From an uncultured Lachnospiraceae bacterium (GTDB taxonomy: Bacteria > Bacillota > Clostridia > Lachnospirales > Lachnospiraceae): DNA of 64,000 nucleotides. Shown here piece by piece: positions 27,116-34,292 of this stretch. The notes under the pieces are model-generated. The model ran no database searches, was not told where the DNA came from, and saw nothing but the letters and a program-made list of their open reading frames with translations. The first letter of the stretch is position 1; every line of letters begins with the position of its first letter. The stretch spans positions 36,400-100,399 of the forward strand of contig CAJUDM010000016.1 in assembly GCA_910584915.1 (NCBI GenBank), read 5' to 3'. The position numbers and the translations under genes were made by a program.

Positions 27116-28237
27116 ATGTTAACTGATAAATTCCAAAAAGATGAATATACCGCACATAAACGCTGGGCGATCGGCACCACGCTGGCGACCGTCCTCGTTT
27201 TTGTCCTGACGGCATCCATAACCGTATACAGGGATCCGTTCTTCCATTATCATGCTCCGCTCAAACAGTATGTCTATCCCCAGGATGAATACCCTGTAAA
27301 CAACGAGCGCTACTTAAACGACGGGATCACAAGGCACTTTTCCTATGACGGCATCATTACCGGTACCTCCATGACTGAGAACTTCAGAGCATCCGAGGCC
27401 GATGCGCTGTTCAATGCCCGTTTTATCAAAGTCTGTTTCGCGGGCGCAAAATATAAGGAGATAAACGACAACCTGATACGCGCCTTCCGCACAGACAGGG
27501 AGATCAGATACATCGTCCGCGGGCTGGATTACAACACTCTCATCTCAGATAAGGACGCCTACGACGAAACCTTTGCCTATCCCTATTATCTGTACAACGA
27601 TAACCCCTTCGACGATGTAAACTACGTGCTGAACAAATCCGTTTTATTTGAGAAGACCTTAAAAGTCACAAGATCCGAAGACGGGAACGGTTCTGCCATC
27701 GATTTCGATACCTACAGCAACTGGAACACCTACCACAAGGATGAGTTCGGCGCACGGCATGTCCTCGCCACCTACGGCCTGAGAAAGACGCCAAAGCCAA
27801 AGCAGCCCCTGACAGAGGAGGACGCACAGCTTTTGCTCGACAACCTTCGCCAGAATGTCACAGGCCTGGCGGATGAACATCCTGAGACCACTTTTTACCT
27901 GTTCTTCCCACCCTACAGCATCTGCTACTGGGATCTTTTAAACAACAACGGGGAGATGGAGCGGCACTTCAAGGCGGAGCAGCTTGCCATCGAAGAACTT
28001 CTCCCGCACTCCAACATCAGGCTGTATGCCTTCAGCGATGACTTTGAACTCGTCTGTGACCTGGATCATTATAAAGACTATATGCACTACGGAGAGTGGG
28101 TCAATTCCCGCCTCCTGGAACAGATGAAAAACGGGGAACATCTCCTGACAGAAGAAAACTATCAGGAATATCTGGAAGAGATACGGAATTTTTATGGTTC
28201 CTATGACTATGCTTCCCTGCACAATGAGACGCCATAG
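27116..28237 (+). CDS. SGNH-like membrane-anchored protein, partner of MBOAT acyltransferase
   Basis: 373 residues from the ATG at 27116 (CGAGG five bases upstream). One N-terminal membrane anchor (GTTLATVLVFVLTASITVYR) is followed by an extracytoplasmic domain with GTSMTENFR (a GxSxT-type nucleophile block), FYLFFPPYSICYWD, and a C-terminal KDYMHYGEWVN, where DYMH fits the DxxH catalytic block of SGNH hydrolases. It lies 183 bp upstream of an MBOAT gene, as in other surface-polymer O-acetylation modules (compare AlgI with AlgJ/AlgX, or DltB with DltD). Likely role: the extracytoplasmic acyl-transfer step. The glycan target is unknown. Confidence 0.8.
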   Translation: MLTDKFQKDEYTAHKRWAIGTTLATVLVFVLTASITVYRDPFFHYHAPLKQYVYPQDEYPVNNERYLNDGITRHFSYDGIITGTSMTENFRASEADALFNARFIKVCFAGAKYKEINDNLIRAFRTDREIRYIVRGLDYNTLISDKDAYDETFAYPYYLYNDNPFDDVNYVLNKSVLFEKTLKVTRSEDGNGSAIDFDTYSNWNTYHKDEFGARHVLATYGLRKTPKPKQPLTEEDAQLLLDNLRQNVTGLADEHPETTFYLFFPPYSICYWDLLNNNGEMERHFKAEQLAIEELLPHSNIRLYAFSDDFELVCDLDHYKDYMHYGEWVNSRLLEQMKNGEHLLTEENYQEYLEEIRNFYGSYDYASLHNETP

Positions 28238-28420
28238 CAGACAAGTATGCAAAAACGCTCTGATCTTTCGCGGAGATCAGCCTGTAAGTACAACCCCGCT
28301 ACAAACAACGGGGCATCAAGTTCACAACGCGGCAGTCACCAGATGTGCATGCGAACATGCCCGCCTGGCTTGTTGCTCGTGGGAATCAAAATCTGCAGAC
28401 GACAGAAAGGGATCGCTGAT

Positions 28421-29884
28421 ATGCTGTTTAATTCTTACTATTTCATATTTCTTTTCCTGCCCATCGCGCTGGCGGGATATTACTTTTTTAATTATGTAAA
28501 TCAAAACAGGCTTGCCAACATCTTTCTGATCGGCATGTCCCTCTGGTTTTACGGCTATTTCAATATATCCTACCTGACGATCATCTGCTGCAGCATTATC
28601 GCCAACTTCCTGATTGCAAAAATCATGGAATATTTCTCCGAAAGTCAGCGTGTAAAAAAATCAGTTTTGTTCCTGGGCATCTGCGCCAATATCGCGGTCA
28701 TCTTCTATTTTAAATATTATGATTTTTTTCTGGAAAATATGAACGCCCTGTTTCATCAGTCCTTTGAACTGAAAAATATCCTGCTGCCGTTAGGCATCAG
28801 TTTTTTTACCTTCCAGCAGCTCTCCTATCTGGTGGATTCCTCCCGCGGGGAGACGAAAGGGTATTCCTTCGATGAGTACGCGCTGTTTGTCTCCTTTTTC
28901 CCTCAGCTCATCGCAGGGCCCATTGTCCTGCACAGCGAGACGATCCCCCAGTTCAGAAAGCCAGAGAACCGGCGTATCAACTACAGAAATTTCTCAAAAG
29001 GCATATATATTTTTGCGCTCGGGCTGTTTAAAAAGGTGATCATCGCCGACACTTTCGGAAAATCCGTGGACTATGGATTTCTCATTGTCCCGTCGCTCAA
29101 CACGCTGGAAACTTTCCTTATATCGCTCTGCTATATGTTTCAGCTCTACTTCGATTTCAGCGGATACTGCGATATGGCAATCGGCATCAGCGCCATGTTC
29201 AATATAGAACTGCCCCAGAACTTCAATTCCCCCTACCAGGCGGATTCCATCACAGACTTCTGGGACAGATGGCATATGTCCCTCACCCGTTTCCTGAAAA
29301 CTTACATTTACTTTCCTCTGGGCGGAAACCGCAGAGGGCAGATCAGAACTTATGTAAATATCATGATCGTTTTCCTGATCAGCGGTATCTGGCACGGCGC
29401 AAACTGGACTTTCGTTTTATGGGGGGCACTGCACGGTATACTGAACTGCCTGAACAGGATATTTCGCGGGCAATGGTCAAAGTTATGTAAACCTATTCGC
29501 TGGGGGACAACATTCCTCGCTGTAGATTTTCTCTGGATCATTTTCCGTGCGGACAATATCGGCACTGCTAAAACGTACTTCAAACAGTTGTTTGCCTTCA
29601 CGGGTTTTCAGATCCGCGAGGAACTGCTCACTGGCTTCTGCCTGACAGAATTCGCCTTTTTGGAAGAGCGGATCCCCGTTTTGCAGTACCTGGCTGCACA
29701 TATCACGGGATTTTATCTCTGGTTTTTCCTTCTTGCCGCTTTTATCACCGTACTATTTCTGAAAAACAGCAGGGAACTTGTATTTAAGCCCACTATCGGC
29801 AAGTCTGTGATCACTGTCATATGTATGTTATGGTCCGTCTTATCACTTGCCGGAATCTCTGCTTTTCTGTATTTTAACTTTTAG
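28421..29884 (+). CDS. MBOAT-family O-acyltransferase (AlgI-like)
   Basis: 487 residues, polytopic. From the ATG at 28421 (GAAAGGGA upstream) it reads MLFNSYYFIFLFLPIAL, the typical start of AlgI-like proteins; the frame upstream of it is open but has no family match. Key motifs are LPLGISFFTFQQLSYLVD, FPQLIAGPIV, DRWHMSLTRFLKTYIYFPLG and FLISGIWHGANWTFVLWG, the last holding the invariant MBOAT His. It acts in the membrane to pass acyl groups (usually acetyl) to an exported polymer. It forms a module with the SGNH-like gene before it. Confidence 0.93.
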   Translation: MLFNSYYFIFLFLPIALAGYYFFNYVNQNRLANIFLIGMSLWFYGYFNISYLTIICCSIIANFLIAKIMEYFSESQRVKKSVLFLGICANIAVIFYFKYYDFFLENMNALFHQSFELKNILLPLGISFFTFQQLSYLVDSSRGETKGYSFDEYALFVSFFPQLIAGPIVLHSETIPQFRKPENRRINYRNFSKGIYIFALGLFKKVIIADTFGKSVDYGFLIVPSLNTLETFLISLCYMFQLYFDFSGYCDMAIGISAMFNIELPQNFNSPYQADSITDFWDRWHMSLTRFLKTYIYFPLGGNRRGQIRTYVNIMIVFLISGIWHGANWTFVLWGALHGILNCLNRIFRGQWSKLCKPIRWGTTFLAVDFLWIIFRADNIGTAKTYFKQLFAFTGFQIREELLTGFCLTEFAFLEERIPVLQYLAAHITGFYLWFFLLAAFITVLFLKNSRELVFKPTIGKSVITVICMLWSVLSLAGISAFLYFNF

Positions 29885-29898
29885 AAGTTTCATGCCGT

Positions 29899-30561
29899 TC
29901 AGCGTTTTGCGTCATAACTCCTGATCAGCGTATCCACGCTGTTTCCCGCCGCATTGTACTGGCTGGACGCGCTTTTTAAGTTTGCCTGCGCGCTGTCGGA
30001 TACCTTACCCGCTATCAGGTTCAGCCTGGAGGACAAAGTCCCCTCCGCGCCGAAAACACTCTCCACTTTGCTCAGGTCTGCGGCCTTCAGTTTCTCCTTG
30101 TCAAGGTTCAGCTTCCCGTTTTTATCCATCGAGATTCCCAGTGAACTCAGCGCCTCCTTGTTATCAGCCACCACCTCTTTCATACTCTCATAATAGAATC
30201 TTCCCATGGTGCTGACATCCGTCCGCAGCCTGCCCAGCATATCGTTATAGGCGGAAATCATCTTTTCCACCTCCTCATACACTTCGGTGGGATCGCCGCT
30301 CTTCTTTGCCTCCTCAAAAAGGGATCTGCTGCCTGTCGCATTCAGTGCGTCCGCGTACTGTTCCAGCCTTTCTGCCGATTCCTTCAATTTCTCATATTTT
30401 CCTTTCGAGAACACATCTGTCGCGGCATGATGCTTATTTCCCAGGGATGCTGCCATCGTATCCGATGTATCGCCGTTCAAAAAACTCGCCAGCGTATTCC
30501 CTGTCAGCGTCATCCCCGCGTTCATTGTAGCGTTGTTTGTCATACTCGTTGTCACTCTCAT
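29899..30561 (-). CDS. Hypothetical protein with FliD-tail-like C-terminus
   Basis: 220 residues, no signal peptide or membrane segment. The N-terminus is Thr/Asn/Met-rich (MRVTTSMTNNATMNAG). The C-terminal half (SSLGISMDKNGKLNLDKEKL, then VESVFG) resembles the end of flagellar filament-cap proteins, where GI..DKDGKL.LD..KL is common. No flagellar genes occur in the window. AAGGAG is nine bases before the ATG at 30561. It is probably co-transcribed with the next gene (30592-31905), 30 bp away. Function is unknown. Confidence 0.75.
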   Translation of the reverse strand: MRVTTSMTNNATMNAGMTLTGNTLASFLNGDTSDTMAASLGNKHHAATDVFSKGKYEKLKESAERLEQYADALNATGSRSLFEEAKKSGDPTEVYEEVEKMISAYNDMLGRLRTDVSTMGRFYYESMKEVVADNKEALSSLGISMDKNGKLNLDKEKLKAADLSKVESVFGAEGTLSSRLNLIAGKVSDSAQANLKSASSQYNAAGNSVDTLIRSYDAKR

Positions 30562-30591
30562 TATGTCCATCTCCTTTTGCTTTGTCTGTCA

Positions 30592-31905
30592 CTATATATT
30601 GATATGATATTTTTTTCTCTCTTCCTCCGGCAGGGGCACGATCCCCATCAGGGCTGCCCGCAGCAGAGCCAGAGGGGAATCTCCTCCCTCTTCCGCCACG
30701 ATTCCCGCCGTCCCGGTTATCCCGACATACCCCATCCTCGCAAGATGCTGTCTGTGGAACAGGATTGCCGCGTTCCTGCGCTTGGTCCAGTTATCCACCA
30801 CATCACCCTTACTTTCCGTGATATCCAGGCCGCCGCCCACGACTGTGAAATTTCCCACATTGCCGTCCTCATCGAGCTGAATGCAGTAACTCTTTGAAAA
30901 CTGGTGTGCCGCCACATTCATGCCGAGAGAAGCCGCCGTCGCGTTGTCCCGGGCGTCATAGTCCTCTTTCCACTTTGCCACTCTCCGATAGATCTCATCC
31001 GCATAGGCGGGATCTGCATCCATCCTCGCCTGCAGTTTTTCCGGGATCAGAATGCTCACCTTTCCATATCCAATGCCCTGCAGGTTACTCTGGATCCGAG
31101 GATCCAGCATACTCGGCTGCGCCCCCTTCGGCTGCCAGTCATTCAGCGCATCCGCCGAAGTTCCTTTTTTAAAATATTCCCAGAAAGGAAAATCCGTCCT
31201 GCCCCAGACGCCGGGCGATACACTGCAGTCTCCCACTTTTGTGATCACCTGCATCCCCGGAAGATAATCTCCGAAGCCCTCCGCCCTCTCCACCCCTGCA
31301 CTCTTCAGCTGAGCAGTTCTCTCCGCCTGCCACGCCTCTCTGGCATCATCCGCCGCCTGCGGTTTGCTTCCCGACTCACTGATCAGATCCTCCAAAGATT
31401 TTATGTCATGCCCTGTATCCTCTGACACAAGAACCCTGTCACCGTTTACCGTTGTGTCCGGTCTTTTTTCCGGCAGTTCTTCGCCGCTCTCCGCCCTGAC
31501 TGCCTCCCTGATCTTTTCCTGGGCATCATCAAAACCCTTCAGCAGCTTTTCCCACTCTTCCTCAGTCAGACTCATGCTGCCGATCGGAATCTTCACGCCG
31601 GTATCGCCGTTTTTCAGCTTTTTCAAGATTTCTTCTTTCTGCCCTGAGATAACCTGCATCAGCGCTTCCCGGCTTGTCGCCTTATCATCCTTTGACGCGC
31701 CGTCTATCGCTCCCGCCGCGTCCCCGTGATCTTCTGAGGCATTCTCATCCTCTTTTTCACTGACCTTTCCGGCTGCTTCCAGAATGTGCTCCAAAAACCC
31801 GTTCTTACCGGAAACGCCGCCTTCCTGTCCGCCTCTTTTGTCCGCAGCGCTCCTGCTTTTCCAGGCTGTGCCCGGATAAAACAGATCATGATCCGTCGAT
31901 ATCAT
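30592..31905 (-). CDS. Hypothetical protein, 437 aa
   Basis: The start at 31905 has GGAAGGAGAAGT just upstream; the frame is open further but without a ribosome site. The first 150 residues are charged and low-complexity (Glu/Asp/Lys/Ala), the middle has KIPIGSMSLTEEEWEKLL, and the C-terminal 230 residues look globular (DARDNATAASLGMNVAAHQF; TVVGGGLDITESKGDVVDNW). There is no signal peptide or transmembrane segment. I do not recognise the family. It precedes the FliD-tail-like gene in an apparent two-gene operon. Confidence 0.75.
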   Translation of the reverse strand: MISTDHDLFYPGTAWKSRSAADKRGGQEGGVSGKNGFLEHILEAAGKVSEKEDENASEDHGDAAGAIDGASKDDKATSREALMQVISGQKEEILKKLKNGDTGVKIPIGSMSLTEEEWEKLLKGFDDAQEKIREAVRAESGEELPEKRPDTTVNGDRVLVSEDTGHDIKSLEDLISESGSKPQAADDAREAWQAERTAQLKSAGVERAEGFGDYLPGMQVITKVGDCSVSPGVWGRTDFPFWEYFKKGTSADALNDWQPKGAQPSMLDPRIQSNLQGIGYGKVSILIPEKLQARMDADPAYADEIYRRVAKWKEDYDARDNATAASLGMNVAAHQFSKSYCIQLDEDGNVGNFTVVGGGLDITESKGDVVDNWTKRRNAAILFHRQHLARMGYVGITGTAGIVAEEGGDSPLALLRAALMGIVPLPEEERKKYHINI

Positions 31906-32145
31906 ACTTCTCCTTCCCGCAGAAATAAAAATGACAAAATTTCCATCTCTTCCGTCCATGGAAACTTTGCCGCCATCCCTTGCCGCATATCTTATACTGC
32001 TGATACAAAAGCATTTCAATACTTTGTACACAAATTACATCGGCATTTCCGTGTCCCTCCTTAACCCCTCCTCCCTCGAATTCATACCTGATTTTCCCTG
32101 TTTCATGCCAAAAGATAAAGTATTTCCTTTTTCAATCGCAGTAAA

Positions 32146-32216
32146 TCCGCCTGGGACATGCCAGCCCGGTATCAGCCTTCATCCTGCCGGTACCGGACAG
32201 CCATGTCCCAGGCGGA
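32146..32216. repeat. Long perfect inverted repeat after the DUF2828 gene
   Basis: TCCGCCTGGGACATG (32146-32160) is perfectly complementary to CATGTCCCAGGCGGA (32202-32216), with an inner CCGGTA/TACCGG pair. It lies in the 333-bp gap 31906-32238, 22 bp after the DUF2828 stop. There is no run of T of useful length on either side, so it is not a standard terminator. The rest of the gap shows nothing definite. Confidence 0.8.
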
Positions 32217-32238
32217 AATTCGATATGGACATCCTATA

Positions 32239-33753
32239 TCATGAACATAATCTGTCCTCCACCTTTCTGTATCTTTCTCCGTCCAGCATTTTCTTCAGAC
32301 ACCTGAACGGATCTAACTCATTGGAGAGAACCATCCGGCAGACCTGCGCCGAGAAACCGCTCACCAGCCCCACGCCCATTTCATTCTCCCGCACCGGGAT
32401 CACATTCGTCCTGCTGTTTACATTCCAGAACACCAGCCTGGGCATCCGATAGCCATATCCGGCGAAGCGCCTTTTGATCGTCTCAAAAAGAGTCTCCATG
32501 CCGCATCCCCCCACAGCCGCATCAAATTCCATGTCGGATATGACGAGAACCGTACCGGGAAGCTCCTCCTGCCGCAGACGGTTCCTTGCCGCTGTCTGCA
32601 GAATCAGCTCAAAAGTCGCCTCCAGATTCGTATTGCTGCAATCACTGTGCGCAAACGCAAGTTCCAGCTTCTGCCGCAGCGTCCGGCACTTCGACAGATC
32701 CACATACTTCGGGTTCGCGGAAAAAGTAATGAACCGATCTCGATAGGCACCGCCCATGCGCTCCGCAAAGTATATGCCCAGCGCATTCGATACATGCAAT
32801 GCCGCCGTATTGCCGTCCCCCACCGGGCACAACATACTGCCGGAACCGTCCACCACACAGAGCACATTGCCCGCCTCCGCCACCGCATCCGGCAGGTTCT
32901 CCCACAGCGCTTCCAATGTCGCATCCTCCGGCCCTGTCTCCATCCGCCAGCCGTTGCGCACCATATACTGCGCCACAATCTCATGCGGCATAAGCACTCC
33001 CGCATGTATCACCTCCCGGTTCTTCTGAACCTGCTGCAAATACGCCTTCCGGCGTGCCTCATCTCTGCGCAGGAACGCTCTCCGGTACAGAAGGTTGGCG
33101 CGCGATGAGACATGCGTATAGTCGATCTCATCCCATCTGTTGCCGCTCATATAACATTCCGTCACACCGGTATACGCCCGAAGAGAGGCAAGCATCCGCC
33201 TGTACTGCCTGGCAGTCATCCCCATAAACTTTTGTATCTTCGCCGCATTTCTCACGGACTCCCCGGAGGAAGTATTGTTGCCCGGCATCCACTTTGCACA
33301 CAGGGAAACCTTCCCGCCTCTCTCCCTGTTCTCCATATCCTCCCGAAGCTGCCCCGCCAACACCGCAAGCGCGGCATTCTCCAGCGGTGTGTCAAAGAAG
33401 CACAACAGATCGTCGTACCGTCCATACTCCGCCGTAACCTCCGCCAGCCTGCCCATCATGTCCGGCTCGCGCTCTGCCAGATAACGGGCGATCATGCGAA
33501 ACGAACGTCTTTCGCCCATGCCGCCTCTTACATCGCGCAGGAAAAACAGCCACTTCATCGCGAGGATTCTGTCCTCATAAAATGCCGGAATAAATCTTCT
33601 GACAATCTCCTCCTCCGACATATTCCTGAGCGATGCCGCCGCAAAGTTCAAGTCCACCAGCGCTTTTCCCGCGGTCTCATAACCCACAGCGCCGTTTTCC
33701 GTCATCTTCCTATTCTCATTTATCATCATATGTAATTTTTCCATAAAGCTCAT
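32239..33753 (-). CDS. DUF2828-like vWA/TROVE-type protein
   Basis: 504 residues from the ATG at 33753 (GGAGAGGGGG upstream). The N-terminal helical part (about 1-280) carries DUF2828-type blocks: FFLRDVRGGMGERRSFRMIA, YGRYDDLL, AKWMPGNNTSSGE, RWDEIDYTHVSSRA. The C-terminal vWA domain has a MIDAS: DGSGSM (302-307), NTNLEA (Thr about 375) and VISDMEFD (Asp about 407). The helical-repeat-plus-vWA layout parallels Ro60/TROVE proteins, which bind misfolded and Y RNAs. Two tRNA-like RNAs are encoded immediately upstream on the same strand. RNA binding is inferred from this context, not shown. Confidence 0.82.
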   Translation of the reverse strand: MSFMEKLHMMINENRKMTENGAVGYETAGKALVDLNFAAASLRNMSEEEIVRRFIPAFYEDRILAMKWLFFLRDVRGGMGERRSFRMIARYLAEREPDMMGRLAEVTAEYGRYDDLLCFFDTPLENAALAVLAGQLREDMENRERGGKVSLCAKWMPGNNTSSGESVRNAAKIQKFMGMTARQYRRMLASLRAYTGVTECYMSGNRWDEIDYTHVSSRANLLYRRAFLRRDEARRKAYLQQVQKNREVIHAGVLMPHEIVAQYMVRNGWRMETGPEDATLEALWENLPDAVAEAGNVLCVVDGSGSMLCPVGDGNTAALHVSNALGIYFAERMGGAYRDRFITFSANPKYVDLSKCRTLRQKLELAFAHSDCSNTNLEATFELILQTAARNRLRQEELPGTVLVISDMEFDAAVGGCGMETLFETIKRRFAGYGYRMPRLVFWNVNSRTNVIPVRENEMGVGLVSGFSAQVCRMVLSNELDPFRCLKKMLDGERYRKVEDRLCS

Positions 33754-33787
33754 TATATATCCCCCTCTCCTATCGCCAGCCATAAAA

Positions 33788-33878
33788 GCCTTACCGGGGC
33801 AGGATTTGAACCTGCATAAACCAATGATCTGACCGCTGTGAAAGTCTTTGCCAAGACTCATTTTCTCCACGGTAAGGC
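33788..33878 (-). ncRNA. tRNA-like RNA B (no D-arm, carries shared hairpin)
   Basis: 91 nt on the minus strand. The ends form a perfect 9-bp stem (GCCUUACCG with CGGUAAGGC). A canonical T-arm is present (GCAGG-UUCAAAU-CCUGC, 33799-33815). There is no D-arm; in its place a hairpin AGUCUU-GGCA-AAGACU (33843-33858) is followed by UUCACAGC. This hairpin and tail match RNA A in 23 of 24 positions, while the rest of the two RNAs differs. No CCA is encoded; TTTT follows the 3' end. It ends 34 nt before the DUF2828 start codon and may be processed from that transcript. Confidence 0.75.
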
Positions 33879-33912
33879 CCTCATCAGACATCGGGAGCTT
33901 TTGCAAACCGCC

Positions 33913-34027
33913 GCCAAAGACGGGAATCGAACCCGCGACAACGCACTTTACAGGTGATTTTGTTTGCTGTGAAAGTCTTTGTCAAGACTTGTTTTTTCCG
34001 CGCTCTACCAACTGAGCTACTTACGGC
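33913..34027 (-). ncRNA. tRNA-like RNA A with 42-nt hairpin insert in the anticodon stem
   Basis: 115 nt on the minus strand. It has an acceptor stem GCCG(U)AAG with CUUUGGC (one bulged U), a perfect D-arm GCUC-AGUUGGUA-GAGC (34002-34017), an anticodon loop CUGUAAA with a stem whose 5' strand is split as CG...CAC against GUGCG, a 5-nt variable loop, and a T-arm GCGGG-UUCGAUU-CCCGU. Between stem positions 28 and 29 lies a 42-nt insert (33957-33998) with hairpin AAGUCUU-GACA-AAGACUU and UCACAGC. Without the insert it is a 73-nt tRNA fold. CCA is not encoded. The insert makes ordinary decoding unlikely. Confidence 0.8.
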
Positions 34028-34141
34028 GAAGGTCCCATCGGCTCCCTCTGTCTGACTATAGAATATAACATCCCGCCCGGAAAATCATTTCAAAAAAGTT
34101 GCGAGGTTGAGTTGCCCCGGAGGGCATTCCGCATATTAGCC

Positions 34142-34216
34142 TTGACATTTTCCTCCGTTTCCTCTATACTCATAACGTGGATGCTTTAGCACTTTAAACT
34201 GTAACACTTTAAAGTG
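34142..34216 (+). promoter_or_regulatory. Promoter and candidate operator of the symporter gene
   Basis: TTGACA (34142-34147) and TATACT (34165-34170) with a 17-bp spacer form a near-consensus sigma-A promoter. Just downstream, CACTTTAAA occurs twice (34190 and 34205); the second copy is part of the perfect palindrome CACTTTAAAGTG (34205-34216). A repressor bound there would block transcription. The regulator is not known. Confidence 0.7.
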
Positions 34217-34292
34217 ATTGGCTTTTACATAAAAATCAGCAGAAAAAAATAAAAATTATCCGCAGTCGATAATTTTCAAGGAGGAGAACATT

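Noticed and set aside
33788..34027. Two ordinary or decayed tRNA genes
   Set aside because: One lacks a D-arm, the other has its anticodon stem split by a hairpin, and both share this hairpin almost exactly. Decay would not create the same insert twice.
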